The notes: generated from the letters alone by a model not told the origin. Shown: positions 51,122-60,609, counted from the first letter of the stretch. The stretch is 64,000 nucleotides of DNA from Bacteroidota bacterium (GCA_030147525.1 JASBVF010000056.1:310001-374000); one strand, 5' to 3'. Numbers and translations: made by a program.

Positions 51122-52783
51122 ATGGTAAAAAATCAGAACGAACAGTTAGATGCCCTATCAAAAGGGTTTTTCAGCAATTTGAAATATGACATACCGGCAG
51201 GCATAGTCGTTTTTCTTGTTGCCACACCTTTGTGCCTTGGAATTGCACTGGCATCCGGGGCGCCTTTATTTTCAGGTATTATTGCCGGTTTTGTAGGGGG
51301 TATTGTTGTAGGCCTTGCGAGCGGGTCGAATCTCGGCGTGAGTGGTCCGGCAGCAGGCTTGGCAGTTATCGTATTGAACGCCATTGCCACGCTGGGCTCT
51401 TGGGAGATATTTCTACTTGCAGTTGTACTGGCAGGCGTCATTCAAATGGTGCTTGGCTTTCTTCGTGCAGGAATTATCGGGTATTATTTCCCTTCATCCG
51501 TCATTAAAGGTATGCTTTCCGGAATTGGCCTCATCATTATTTTAAAGCAAATACCTCATGCATTTGGCTACGATGCGGTTCCTGAAGGTGTGACCGGCTT
51601 TAATCAGCCGGATTCAGAAAATACATTTTCAGAGTTGGCTAATATGCTGAACTACATTCAGCCAGGGGCAGTTATTGTAACGCTTATTTCTTTGACTATC
51701 CTTATTTTGTGGGAGCGGCCGTTTATGAAAAGGGTCAAGCTTTTTCATTGGATTCAAGGTCCGCTTGTGGCCGTAACTGCTGGCATTCTGTTGAATCTGG
51801 CTTTCCAGGTATTTGCCCCGCACCTGGCCATCGGCTCCAGCCATCTGGTTCAAATTCCGGTAGCAGAAGGGTTTGAAGGCTTTCTGGGATTGTTTACATT
51901 ACCTGATTTCAGTCAGATTACCAACGTAGCAGTTTACACTTCAGCTTTCACCATAGCCATCGTAGCCAGCCTTGAAACGCTGCTATGTGTGGAAGCGACA
52001 GACAAACTTGATCCCTTTCGCCGGATCACCCCTGCCAGTAGGGAATTAAAAGCACAGGGATTAGGAAATATAGTTTCAGGTTTCATTGGCGGATTGCCGA
52101 TTACGCAGGTAATCGTCCGTAGTTCTGCGAATATCCAGTCAGGAGGAAAAACCAAAGCAGCAGGTATTTTTCATGGATTCTTATTGCTCATTGCAGCAGT
52201 AATCATCCCCAATGTCCTGAACCTTATACCCCTGGCAACTTTAGCGGCCATTCTCTTTGTGGTAGGTTACAAATTGACAAAGCCTTCACTTTACAAGCAG
52301 ATGTATAATCTGGGCAAGTACCAATTCATTCCGTTCATTGTAACGATTATTGGTATCTTGATGACGGATTTGCTGATGGGTATCGGCTTGGGTATGGCAG
52401 TCGCAGGTTTTTTCATTCTGCTCAACAATTTGCGAAATCCATACTTCTTTACAGAGGAAACTCACGACGAACATGGCGACACCTTTCTCATCCGCCTTTC
52501 AGAGGATGTCTCTTTTCTTAATCGTGCGAGCATCATGAAAACGCTGGATGAAATTCCGCCAAACACGAGAGTGGTGATCGATGCGACCAAATCTGTTAAT
52601 ATTGATTACGATGTTTACGAGATCATTAAAGATTTTGAAGAAAAGGCTACATTGAATAATATCGACCTGACTATTCAAGGCCTGGCACTTCGCCAGCGCA
52701 ATGACTCGGTAAAAAAAGCTCAACGTGTTATCAATGAAAAGAAACAAAAACTAGGTAGCCTTGAACCAGAACAGGTAAACTAA
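51122..52783 (+). CDS. SulP-family anion transporter
   Basis: The 553-residue inner-membrane transporter has about 12-14 helices, with the SulP signatures TPLCLGIALASGAPLFSGIIAG, SGPAAGLAVIV and GLPITQVIVRSSANIQSGGKTK. A C-terminal STAS-like domain follows (about 460-545: IDATKSVNIDYDVYEIIKDF). It lies 110 bp upstream of a beta carbonic anhydrase gene, so bicarbonate is the likely substrate, as for BicA-type transporters. Sulfate remains possible. Expression could be controlled by the divergent response regulator. Confidence 0.88.
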   Translation: MVKNQNEQLDALSKGFFSNLKYDIPAGIVVFLVATPLCLGIALASGAPLFSGIIAGFVGGIVVGLASGSNLGVSGPAAGLAVIVLNAIATLGSWEIFLLAVVLAGVIQMVLGFLRAGIIGYYFPSSVIKGMLSGIGLIIILKQIPHAFGYDAVPEGVTGFNQPDSENTFSELANMLNYIQPGAVIVTLISLTILILWERPFMKRVKLFHWIQGPLVAVTAGILLNLAFQVFAPHLAIGSSHLVQIPVAEGFEGFLGLFTLPDFSQITNVAVYTSAFTIAIVASLETLLCVEATDKLDPFRRITPASRELKAQGLGNIVSGFIGGLPITQVIVRSSANIQSGGKTKAAGIFHGFLLLIAAVIIPNVLNLIPLATLAAILFVVGYKLTKPSLYKQMYNLGKYQFIPFIVTIIGILMTDLLMGIGLGMAVAGFFILLNNLRNPYFFTEETHDEHGDTFLIRLSEDVSFLNRASIMKTLDEIPPNTRVVIDATKSVNIDYDVYEIIKDFEEKATLNNIDLTIQGLALRQRNDSVKKAQRVINEKKQKLGSLEPEQVN

Positions 52784-52792
52784 ATTGACCAT

Positions 52793-52864
52793 GGTATCAG
52801 GTATCGTTTTCAAAGGATTGCAAATTTTAATGTTTGACATGTTTTGATCTCGATACCCGATACC
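52793..52864. repeat. Iterated-word inverted repeat element M (GGTATC word)
   Basis: GGTATCAGGTATCG (52793-52806) faces CGATACCCGATACC (52851-52864). The 14-bp arms have one mismatch and a 44-nt loop. The element lies between the SulP and carbonic anhydrase genes. Confidence 0.85.
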
Positions 52865-52893
52865 CATCTTTAATTTTAAAAAAACAATAAAAA

Positions 52894-53568
52894 ATGCGTA
52901 CACAAACAAAAGACACCCAGCTTAGCCTGACTCCTCAAAAAGCCCTCGAAATTCTGATGGAAGGGAATGAGCGCTTTGTCAGCAACTTACGCTTCAATCG
53001 CAATTTACTTCAGCAGGTCAATGAAACCTCGGAAGGACAGTTCCCTTTTGCTGTAATTCTCAGCTGTATAGATTCCCGGGTTTCTGCGGAGTTGGTCTTC
53101 GACCAGGGTCTTGGCGATATTTTCTCTGTGCGTATCGCCGGAAATGTTCTGAATGGAGATATTTTAGGTAGTATGGAATTCGCATGTCAGGTAGCAGGTT
53201 CAAAGCTTGTCATGGTACTCGGCCACACCAAATGCGGGGCAGTGAAAGGTGCTTGCAGTCATGTAGAAATGGGCCACCTGACCGGACTACTTGAAAAAAT
53301 ACAACCTTCCGTTGAAAAAGTACAGGGCGAAAAAGGTGGTGAGATCAGTTACGAAATGCTGGTCGAAGAAGTATCACACGAAAATGTGCTGCTACAAATG
53401 GATGAAATTTTACAGCAAAGCTCAGTACTTCGCAAACTTTACAAAGAAGGCAAAATCGGAATAGCCGGTGCAATGTACAGCGTAGATTCCGGCGAAGTGA
53501 CACTCATTAAGGAAATGTTCAACACGCCGGCAGTTGCGGCTAACAAGTCAAAAATAGAAATATCTTAA
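52894..53568 (+). CDS. Beta-class carbonic anhydrase
   Basis: The 224-residue enzyme interconverts CO2 and bicarbonate. The first zinc ligand and Asp-Arg dyad are in SCIDSRVSAELVFDQG. The second zinc-ligand pair is GHTKCGAVKGA. The family start segment PQKALEILMEGNERFVSN is present. Together with the upstream SulP transporter it would supply or buffer cytoplasmic bicarbonate. Element M and no gene lie between them. A strong terminator follows. Confidence 0.93.
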   Translation: MRTQTKDTQLSLTPQKALEILMEGNERFVSNLRFNRNLLQQVNETSEGQFPFAVILSCIDSRVSAELVFDQGLGDIFSVRIAGNVLNGDILGSMEFACQVAGSKLVMVLGHTKCGAVKGACSHVEMGHLTGLLEKIQPSVEKVQGEKGGEISYEMLVEEVSHENVLLQMDEILQQSSVLRKLYKEGKIGIAGAMYSVDSGEVTLIKEMFNTPAVAANKSKIEIS

Positions 53569-53637
53569 CCAGATAGAGACAGTACTAGTTTTAGTCCAAA
53601 ATCCTGTTCGTTTTTTTATCATTAAAGTTGGTCTTCA

Positions 53638-53667
53638 AGCGCTGCCGTTTGGCAGCGCTATTTTTTT
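53638..53667 (+). terminator. Rho-independent terminator after the carbonic anhydrase gene
   Basis: AGCGCTGCC and GGCAGCGCT form a perfect 9-bp stem with a GTTT loop, followed by ATTTTTTT. Confidence 0.9.
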
Positions 53668-53686
53668 ATCCCGGGTTTTCCTGTTT

Positions 53687-56600
53687 TTAAAACGCAAAAC
53701 CTCCTCGTAGTTCGAACCTTGGACCATCATCAGATTGAAAATAACTGAACGTAACTACCATCAGATCAAAAGGACTCAGCCATAGTCCACCCCCGTAACT
53801 GTCGTGCCAGTTATCCGTCTCATCATAATCTGACCAGACACGGCCATAGTCATAGCCTCCCAATACGCCAAGAGTAAAGGGCAACAAGTAGTTTTTAACC
53901 GTTGTCAACTTGATTCTCAAATCATTTTGATGGTAAAATGCAGTATTTCCAATAAAGCGTTCATTTCGAAAACCCCTCAGGTTATTCCGGGCTCCCAGCG
54001 CCGGTGCCTGGTAGAATTCAAAGTCGCCCGTCGCATGACGAAAACCTACTTTACTTGCCAAAACAAGCGGATTTCCGCCCAAGACAATCCCAAGACTTCC
54101 ATCAAAATAGGCAAAACTCCGGTCTGTTTCTTTCAGGTTCGACTTCCACCCCGCAGTAAGATCAAAGCTTAACCCCTGCGTTGGGTTGACGAGATTATCC
54201 GCATTTAAAAAATTGATTTGCAACTCGCCACCACCAAAATACTGTGTTTCAAAAACAGCTGTCCGGATTTGCTCATTGCTGCGATTTACCAGGCGATCGG
54301 GCGTCTCCTCAATTTCGACAGCCTCCGCATGCCCCCTGAGCGAAAACGAAAAACTATCGCTGATGCGCCGGCGCAAAGACGGATACACACCGTAAAGCTG
54401 CTCCCGCACCCGGATAAAATCCGTAGAAATAGCATCGTCATCGATATAAAAAGGAGAATCATTGCCATACCCAAAAAAGTTGCGGGTGTAAAGCGGGCCC
54501 TGCAATTTTGCATCTGCAATTACATCCCACCTACCCAGAGCCCGGATAAATTCGCCGTTGTAATTAATATCCCAGCCCTGTGTTTCAAAAGCATACTTTC
54601 CTAAGATCATATGCCGGGCAGCGTAAGGCGATTTTTTGAAACCATACCTGGTAAAAATGGCTCCTGCACCGAGGGCCAGTCCATCATCAGGGTTGGCAGC
54701 AGCATGCGGAAATAACATCCCATTGTTATGTTCTGTATCCCAGGAACGGCGATCATAGGTATTTAAGATCGGATCATTCGAGGTTTTATTAGCAGCTTCG
54801 GAGCCCAAATTCAGATGGTTATCGCCTTTGGTGTCGTATACTTTAGTCTTTTTTCCCAGGCCGCCAACCGTTGATTCATCAGTAAAAAAATCGTCATCCA
54901 GCCCACCGATGCACCGGATAAGGATACCCTTATTTACATTTCCGGTGATGTGAAACCGATCCTCCTGATCAAGACCGTACAGGCGAACTTCCTTTGTTTC
55001 ACTGGTCAAAAAAGTCCTTTCATAAAACACCTCCTTTTTATCGCCTTTCTTATTGGACGCATAAATTCTCACCCTTGTGTGCTCATCGTCCAGACGCTCC
55101 ACTTCAAAATAATCCTGATCATTGGTACCTACCACATCTACTTTTTTTGAAACAAGCAAATAAAATTCACGGGCAATTTCAAGCATATTTTCCCGTCGTC
55201 CTTTGATCCTTTCAGCAATCCAAGTGCCGTCGAGTGCCTGAATTTCAACTGGAAAGTCAGTCATCGCACTATCGATCACTGCGTCAGTGAGATTATCCAT
55301 GATGTGCCTGGCTTCCCGCTCCCACACCGTCCAGTCAGGTTCGCTGAGGAAAGTCGGATCAAAATATTTTGAATGATAATTCACCCATTTGATATTCGGT
55401 ATTTCATTTCCGTAAACTTTCAACTGCTTGAGAAAAGGAACGGTGTGACTAAGAACCCTGGGCAGGAAACCATCATATTTTATGAACGGTTGATCCCGGT
55501 CACGGGGAATGGGCCGGTAGGTCGTCACCCCTGTTTTTTCATCTTTAAAACTGGCCCATCGCCAGTTATCGTCATGGCGGTCAAAGTCTCCCAACAGGTT
55601 GTCGAAAAGACGGCTTCGCACCGTGAAGACGCCGTCGATGCGATGGTCAGATTTTTTTTCCTTTTTTTCGATCACATCTGGGGTGGAAAGGAGTTTTTTT
55701 GAAAACCCAAAGCTGTAAAGCCCACGCCAGTCGCCATCAGCCCTCTCCTCCACGAGATACAGGCCTCCGCCGTAAAGGTCATTGTAATCGCCAAGCTGGG
55801 GTTGTTTGGGGATGTAGTAAAGCTTCGGGTTGGTGTGATAAATCCCAATGGCATCAGACATTTTGGGCATCACGAAGGCAGCATACGGGTTGGCGGAAGT
55901 GAACTGATCGGCAAAAACATCCTTCGCAAACGTTTCGCTATAAGGGTACGGGACAATCCTTGATTCATCCTTCAGCATGGAACGCAACACCCATTGATTA
56001 CCTTCCGGATCTTCCACCCGCAGTGAATTGGTTTGCGACCCACCTCCCCGTTTCAACGGGATGACCCCACCCTTCCAGGTTGAAAGGTCAAGTGCAGGAG
56101 CCTTAACGGCTGTTTTGTAAGTCTTGCGATAGTGGTCCCCCCAGAAAAAACGATGAACGGGGCTATCTTTCACATCAGGGTTCAATGCTACTGAGACCGA
56201 ATCTTTCCAATCTCGGTACTCAGGAAATTCTGTTGGAATATCCGTTTCAAAGGTGGGAAGCTTGCCTTTGATTTGCCTTGAAAAAACCATTTTACCATCC
56301 TCCCCATCCGGATTGGCAACCCACATTTCAAGAAAAACCTCGCCTTCCGGATAAAATTTTAAAATAGAAAAGCCATTCTCCTTGCCATATCCAAACTGCA
56401 TACCCCTACCCTTCCCGACGGCGTTATGCTTCGATCCTGCACCACTGACGATGAACTGTTGTCCATCCACATCAAAATATTGCAACGTGTGTTCATGACC
56501 ACTCACAAAGATGAAATTCCCGTTTTTCTTGGCCGAGGACTCCATGATTCGTTTCAATTCATTGGCCTGTGGATGTGAATTATCTTCTCTTGATCCTGCG

Positions 56601-57415
56601 GTGGCCCTGACAAATTGAAAAGCAGAACCGATGATTGGCAACGGGATATATAATTTTTTAGAAAAATCAGTCAGTGGAAAAATGTGCTGCCGCAAAGAGA
56701 ACCTTCCGCCATGCGGACCATTGGTGTAAGGCGGATGATGCATGGCCACTACGATGTTTTTACGACGATTTTTCTTCATTTCATCCTGCACATAAAACGC
56801 AAATGACTCCCGGCTCTTGATGTCGCAGCCTTCGTTCAATTCCCGTTCTTTTTGCCAGTTCATGAGAAACCACTCCGAATCAACAAACATAGCAACGACA
56901 GTTTTGCTGAGATCTTCCACTTCCGGACCGGCACATCCGTCATCAGGTACCCAGACGTCACCCCGGTCCAGGTATTTCTCTACAAATTTTTCGACCCGCT
57001 CGACACCCTTTCTGGGTTTGTCCTGGTACCAATCGTGATTGCCGGGGATGATATAAGGCTGGCCTTTGAATTTTTTCAAAATATCCAGCTGCATGGTGAT
57101 CCGGTGCTCGGCCAGTTCCCGTTCCGGGTCATTACGAGGGGGTAAACCGCCAGGATAAATGTTGTCACCAAGAATTATGCAAGAGCTGTTCGCAGGCGCC
57201 TGTTCCAGTTGTTTACCTAAAAACTTAACAGCAGGAGGCACTTCTCCGAGTGATGCATATCCCGCATCGCCCATCAGAAACATGATGTGCTCCGGCTCTC
57301 CCAGGCTGGCCGGAACAGCCTGGAACTGCTCACCCTCGATGTGCATTTTGTAATTGGCACAGGAACAAAGAAAAAACAACGTGGAAAGAAAAGGTAATAA
57401 AACTGATCGTTTCAT
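53687..57415 (-). CDS. Metallophosphoesterase / kinase-like / Omp85-like barrel fusion lipoprotein
   Basis: The 1242-residue protein has a lipoprotein signal (LSTLFFLCSC). A calcineurin-type phosphoesterase domain occupies about 40-390, with MGDAGY, LGDNIYPGG, PGNHDWY, AMHHPPYTNGPHG and SGHEHTL, so all usual metal ligands are present. The middle (about 440-800) has VLRSMLKDESR, LLGDFDRHDDNWRWAS and PIPRDRDQPF, which resemble CotH/FAM20-like kinase active sites. From about 890 to 1242 a barrel follows, ending with GRVWSDYDETDNW and the final aromatic strand RFELRGGFAF, typical of Omp85/surface-antigen proteins. The phosphoesterase would be held at the outer membrane. The substrate is unknown. 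It has no operon partner. Confidence 0.8.
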   Translation of the reverse strand: MKRSVLLPFLSTLFFLCSCANYKMHIEGEQFQAVPASLGEPEHIMFLMGDAGYASLGEVPPAVKFLGKQLEQAPANSSCIILGDNIYPGGLPPRNDPERELAEHRITMQLDILKKFKGQPYIIPGNHDWYQDKPRKGVERVEKFVEKYLDRGDVWVPDDGCAGPEVEDLSKTVVAMFVDSEWFLMNWQKERELNEGCDIKSRESFAFYVQDEMKKNRRKNIVVAMHHPPYTNGPHGGRFSLRQHIFPLTDFSKKLYIPLPIIGSAFQFVRATAGSREDNSHPQANELKRIMESSAKKNGNFIFVSGHEHTLQYFDVDGQQFIVSGAGSKHNAVGKGRGMQFGYGKENGFSILKFYPEGEVFLEMWVANPDGEDGKMVFSRQIKGKLPTFETDIPTEFPEYRDWKDSVSVALNPDVKDSPVHRFFWGDHYRKTYKTAVKAPALDLSTWKGGVIPLKRGGGSQTNSLRVEDPEGNQWVLRSMLKDESRIVPYPYSETFAKDVFADQFTSANPYAAFVMPKMSDAIGIYHTNPKLYYIPKQPQLGDYNDLYGGGLYLVEERADGDWRGLYSFGFSKKLLSTPDVIEKKEKKSDHRIDGVFTVRSRLFDNLLGDFDRHDDNWRWASFKDEKTGVTTYRPIPRDRDQPFIKYDGFLPRVLSHTVPFLKQLKVYGNEIPNIKWVNYHSKYFDPTFLSEPDWTVWEREARHIMDNLTDAVIDSAMTDFPVEIQALDGTWIAERIKGRRENMLEIAREFYLLVSKKVDVVGTNDQDYFEVERLDDEHTRVRIYASNKKGDKKEVFYERTFLTSETKEVRLYGLDQEDRFHITGNVNKGILIRCIGGLDDDFFTDESTVGGLGKKTKVYDTKGDNHLNLGSEAANKTSNDPILNTYDRRSWDTEHNNGMLFPHAAANPDDGLALGAGAIFTRYGFKKSPYAARHMILGKYAFETQGWDINYNGEFIRALGRWDVIADAKLQGPLYTRNFFGYGNDSPFYIDDDAISTDFIRVREQLYGVYPSLRRRISDSFSFSLRGHAEAVEIEETPDRLVNRSNEQIRTAVFETQYFGGGELQINFLNADNLVNPTQGLSFDLTAGWKSNLKETDRSFAYFDGSLGIVLGGNPLVLASKVGFRHATGDFEFYQAPALGARNNLRGFRNERFIGNTAFYHQNDLRIKLTTVKNYLLPFTLGVLGGYDYGRVWSDYDETDNWHDSYGGGLWLSPFDLMVVTFSYFQSDDGPRFELRGGFAF

Positions 57416-57759
57416 AAATGTTGATTGCTTGTCAAATGATTAGGACGCAATTGTGCTTCCTTAAAAAATTCAGGTCATGTAACAGGCTTGAAATTAGGTA
57501 AGTTTAATCAGAATCAGCAAATGGAAATGAAATATGGTTCCCATCCTGAAAAATAACACCGAAATAGCAAACGCCAGGACCAAGTACAACGTCTATTGTA
57601 AATCCTTAAGACAGAGCTGTTAAACACAACCAGGTGGCAGAAAAAGTCATTTTTAAAAGAAACTGACGATAAAACTGGAGTTTTTTTTATCAAACTTCAC
57701 AAAAAGGGCAATCTGGCACGATTTTACGTTTAGAAAGTTTGACAAAAAACAAAAGAACT
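57416..57759. other. Intergenic region with no recognised feature
   Basis: This 344-bp gap separates the divergent phosphoesterase-barrel gene and a small membrane protein gene. It is AT-rich. A TACGTTTA sequence at 57725-57732 is a poor promoter-box match. No gene or repeat is visible. Confidence 0.5.
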
Positions 57760-57972
57760 ATGGAACAAACGGTCAAACACAACACTTCTACGGAACTTTC
57801 TCCCGAATTTTTAGAATGGCTTGATGGAGAAAAACAAGATTCACTCCGTCATCAGCTTCGAATTTTCAAAGCAACCCTCCTGATGCTTTTCGGCACAGCT
57901 TTATTTCTGTTAAAGTTACAACCCAATTGGTTATTCGATATACTCGGTGTCGCCGAATTACTTCCTAAATAG
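57760..57972 (+). CDS. Small single-span membrane protein of unknown function
   Basis: From the ATG at 57760 the product is 70 residues. A polar N-terminus (TELSPEFLEWLDGEKQDSLRHQL) is followed by one hydrophobic helix (about 37-58: ATLLMLFGTALFLLKL) and a short C-terminus ending LLPK. No family is recognised. It lies upstream of a convergent ClC channel gene and shares the hairpin between them. Confidence 0.5.
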   Translation: MEQTVKHNTSTELSPEFLEWLDGEKQDSLRHQLRIFKATLLMLFGTALFLLKLQPNWLFDILGVAELLPK

Positions 57973-58059
57973 ATATTACACTTTTCGATTAAATAACGGT
58001 TCTCTTTCTTGCGGTGAGAACTTTGTCATTGGTAACAAATTTTTTAACAAATTGCACTT

Positions 58060-58096
58060 AAACTGCCGGCAGCCTGATTCAAGGCGCCGGCAGTTT
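58060..58096. terminator. Bidirectional terminator between convergent genes
   Basis: AAACTGCCGGC and GCCGGCAGTTT form a perfect 11-bp stem around a 15-nt loop, with T-rich sequence on both sides. It lies between the small membrane protein and the ClC gene. Confidence 0.8.
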
Positions 58097-58100
58097 GCTT

Positions 58101-59924
58101 TCAGGCTTCATCACTTTCAATTTGCAGCAACTCCCGGTATTTGCCGAAAACCGACGATTTTGAGACAAACCCATCATATCTTCCATTTTTTAAAACCGGA
58201 AGGTTCCAGACCTGATACCGTTCGAACTTTTCCATCACGGACTCCATAGGCTCGCCGGAAGTAAGCGTTGTAGGAGGCGGGTACATAATTTCCTTTACCA
58301 GGGTAGTTTCGTAAATCTCGGGTTTAAACATCAACTCTCTCACGTCGTCAAGCAGTAAAATACCCTGCAAAACACCGTCATCATTGAGAACAGGGAAAAC
58401 ATTCCGGCGAGAACTGGAGATTACCTTCACCAGGTCGCCCAATGTTCCGGTCGATTTCACCGTCGAAAAATTCCGTTCGACCAAGTCTTCCAATTCCATT
58501 CTTTTCAAGATATGCCGGTCTTTTTGATGAGATGGTACCCAGAGGCCTTTTTGATACAACTCTTTGGTAAAAATGGACTGCGGTTCAAAATAATACGTAA
58601 CAAAATAAGCCAGCGCAGACACGATCATCAGCGGGACAAACAGGGCATAGCCGCCGGTAATTTCAGCGATGAGGAAGATACCGGTTAGAGGCGACTTGAT
58701 AAGCCCGCTCAGGATACCTGCCATTCCAACAGCAATAAAATCTGCCACCTGCAAATGGGTCACACCTGACATATTCATTGAAATGGCAAAAATGAACCCC
58801 AGAATTGCTCCCGAAAACATGGCCGGAGCGAAAACCCCTCCGTTGCCTCCCATGGCCAAGGTAGCTGCCGAAGCAATGGCTTTTGTTAAAATGACGGCTA
58901 CTGCAAAAATGACCACCACCCAAATATCACCGGAATACTGGTAGATCAGACTATGCTCTGTAATGGCACTATACTCTGATTTAAGGAGTTGATTTACAGT
59001 AATATAACCTTCACCAAAAAGAGGAGGCATCAAAAAAATAAGCCCGCCGAGAGCTAACCCGCCAAAGATTAATTTTTGCTGCTGGTTTTTCTTTTTCTGA
59101 AAATAATTTTGAAAAAACAACGTCATCCGAAGCATGTAAGTCGAAAGCAGACCACAGCACAAACCCAGCAAAGCATAATAAGGAATACTCCCCACCTGCC
59201 AGTCGGTAGTTGGCAGATAAAAAAGTTGCTCGTAATAGAAAAAGCGAGCTACCACTGCCCCTGTCGCCGAAGCAATCAACAGCGGTATGAAGGAGGACAG
59301 CGCAATGTCGGTCAGCAACACCTCAAACGCAAAGATCACAGCTGCCACCGGGCTGTTGAAAATTGCTGCCATGCCGGCAGCCGCTCCACAAGTCAAAAAT
59401 AATGTCTGCCGCCTGCGCCCAACTCTAAGCTGACGGGCAAGATTTGAACCAATGGCCGAGCCGGTTCGGACAATCGGCGCCTCGAGCCCTACCGATCCCC
59501 CCAACCCTACCGTCAGAGCACTTGTGATAATGTGCGAATACGTTTCATGCTTAGGTAGATTAACCTGCTTTTTCGAGATGGCATAAATAAGTCCGGGAAA
59601 ACCAATGTTGAGTTTCTTGCGAAGGATGTAACGGATGTAAAAAACAGTCAGTAAAATGCCGATGATAGGAAAAAAAACAAAGCCAAAATTGCCTTGCGTG
59701 GGATCGTTTCCATGCATCCAGTCCCTAACCCTGGCAACGGACCCTTTCATGATCACGGCAGAAAGGCCAGCCACTATGCCAATGATGATAGCCACCAATA
59801 CCTGGTAACTACGCTCAGAAATATGGCTGGACAACCATTGAATAGCCCGGTCTAAAACGATTTGGAAATATCGCCATGAAACACTGAGCCAGTGGAGGAG
59901 TTTGACTAAAAATTGTTGCATCAC
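58101..59924 (-). CDS. ClC chloride channel/antiporter with C-terminal CBS pair
   Basis: The 607-residue protein has the ClC membrane domain (about 40-440). The anion-selectivity motifs are GSVGLEAPIVRTGSAIGS, with the gating Glu conserved, and GGNGGVFAPAMFSGAILG. Two CBS domains follow from about residue 465 to 590 (VERNFSTVKSTGTLGDLVKVISSSRRNVFPVL and VKEIMYPPPTTLTSGEPMESVMEKFERYQVWNLPVL), which typically bind adenine nucleotides to regulate transport. The gating Glu favours a Cl-/H+ antiporter over a channel. It is monocistronic, with a promoter-like box 32 bp upstream. Confidence 0.92.
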   Translation of the reverse strand: MMQQFLVKLLHWLSVSWRYFQIVLDRAIQWLSSHISERSYQVLVAIIIGIVAGLSAVIMKGSVARVRDWMHGNDPTQGNFGFVFFPIIGILLTVFYIRYILRKKLNIGFPGLIYAISKKQVNLPKHETYSHIITSALTVGLGGSVGLEAPIVRTGSAIGSNLARQLRVGRRRQTLFLTCGAAAGMAAIFNSPVAAVIFAFEVLLTDIALSSFIPLLIASATGAVVARFFYYEQLFYLPTTDWQVGSIPYYALLGLCCGLLSTYMLRMTLFFQNYFQKKKNQQQKLIFGGLALGGLIFLMPPLFGEGYITVNQLLKSEYSAITEHSLIYQYSGDIWVVVIFAVAVILTKAIASAATLAMGGNGGVFAPAMFSGAILGFIFAISMNMSGVTHLQVADFIAVGMAGILSGLIKSPLTGIFLIAEITGGYALFVPLMIVSALAYFVTYYFEPQSIFTKELYQKGLWVPSHQKDRHILKRMELEDLVERNFSTVKSTGTLGDLVKVISSSRRNVFPVLNDDGVLQGILLLDDVRELMFKPEIYETTLVKEIMYPPPTTLTSGEPMESVMEKFERYQVWNLPVLKNGRYDGFVSKSSVFGKYRELLQIESDEA

Positions 59925-59955
59925 TTCCCAATAAGATTCATCTGCGAGAAGAGAA

Positions 59956-59963
59956 CAAAGATA
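59956..59963 (-). promoter_or_regulatory. Putative promoter -7 box for the ClC gene
   Basis: On the minus strand this reads TATCTTTG (TAnnTTTG), 31 bp upstream of the ATG at 59924. Confidence 0.5.
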
Positions 59964-60031
59964 GTTTTTTGGTAATCTTATTCTGGCACTCCCGAAGTTT
60001 GGCTAAACACTTTAAAAAAAAAGGTTTTATG

Positions 60032-60039
60032 TATTTTTG
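60032..60039 (+). promoter_or_regulatory. Possible promoter -7 box for the small stress-type cluster
   Basis: TATTTTTG fits TAnnTTTG. If used, the leader before the first ATG at 60400 would be about 350 nt long. The leader is very AT-rich and includes a GTGCAC-centred partial palindrome near 60173-60185. No gene is visible between 60040 and 60399. Confidence 0.4.
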
Positions 60040-60399
60040 CACAAAAAATCGCCATTTTGAAGCAAAAACAATCATTTTTCCAGAAAAAGATGAAAAAAAT
60101 ACCTTTTTTTCAAAAAAAATGTTTATTTTAGCAACATGCAGTTAATTAAGTATAATTACGACATTCGTAGTGACGTGCACTATTCATGCCTTTTAGTGCA
60201 TAATTCTCCACCAACATTCCAATAAGTCAGCTTAACAAACAGGTTCTTTTTCAATAAAAGTTTCGGTTGCGAATAACTGAAAATCTGAAATTGAAAATTA
60301 AAGCTGCATACTTCATTGACTGCCTTTTCCATATTTTCAAAACCGGCAGCAAAACCATCTTTCGAAAATCCTTATTTTTTAATTAAAACATTTTTAAGC

Positions 60400-60609
60400 A
60401 TGAGAAGAAGAAATTCTTTTGAGTACGGCGAAGGGAAGTATTACTTTACAATTAAATCATACCCGAACAACATCACCATACACAGAAAAGATAAAATCAA
60501 AGCTATTTCCGCATTTAAAAATTACAAAGCAGCCGGCAAGGACATTGAGTGGCTCGGAAAGTGGAATGGTAAAAACTTCGTTGAAAGTACTCAGCCTCAA
60601 GTAAACTAG
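60400..60609 (+). CDS. Small basic protein of unknown function
   Basis: The 69-residue protein (MRRRNSFEYGEGKYYFTIKSY) uses the ATG at 60400; a longer frame from 60316 is not supported by codon composition. It reads as alternating strands and helices with a basic character (HRKDKIKAISAFKNYKAAGKDIEWLGKW). It opens a series of four small genes that ends with bS21 and a cold-shock-domain protein. An RNA-related role is an inference from the neighbours. Confidence 0.55.
   Translation: MRRRNSFEYGEGKYYFTIKSYPNNITIHRKDKIKAISAFKNYKAAGKDIEWLGKWNGKNFVESTQPQVN

Noticed and set aside
53690-53720. GTTCGAACC as a tRNA T-loop
   Set aside because: It lies within the last codons of the phosphoesterase-barrel gene, with no acceptor or anticodon arms around it.
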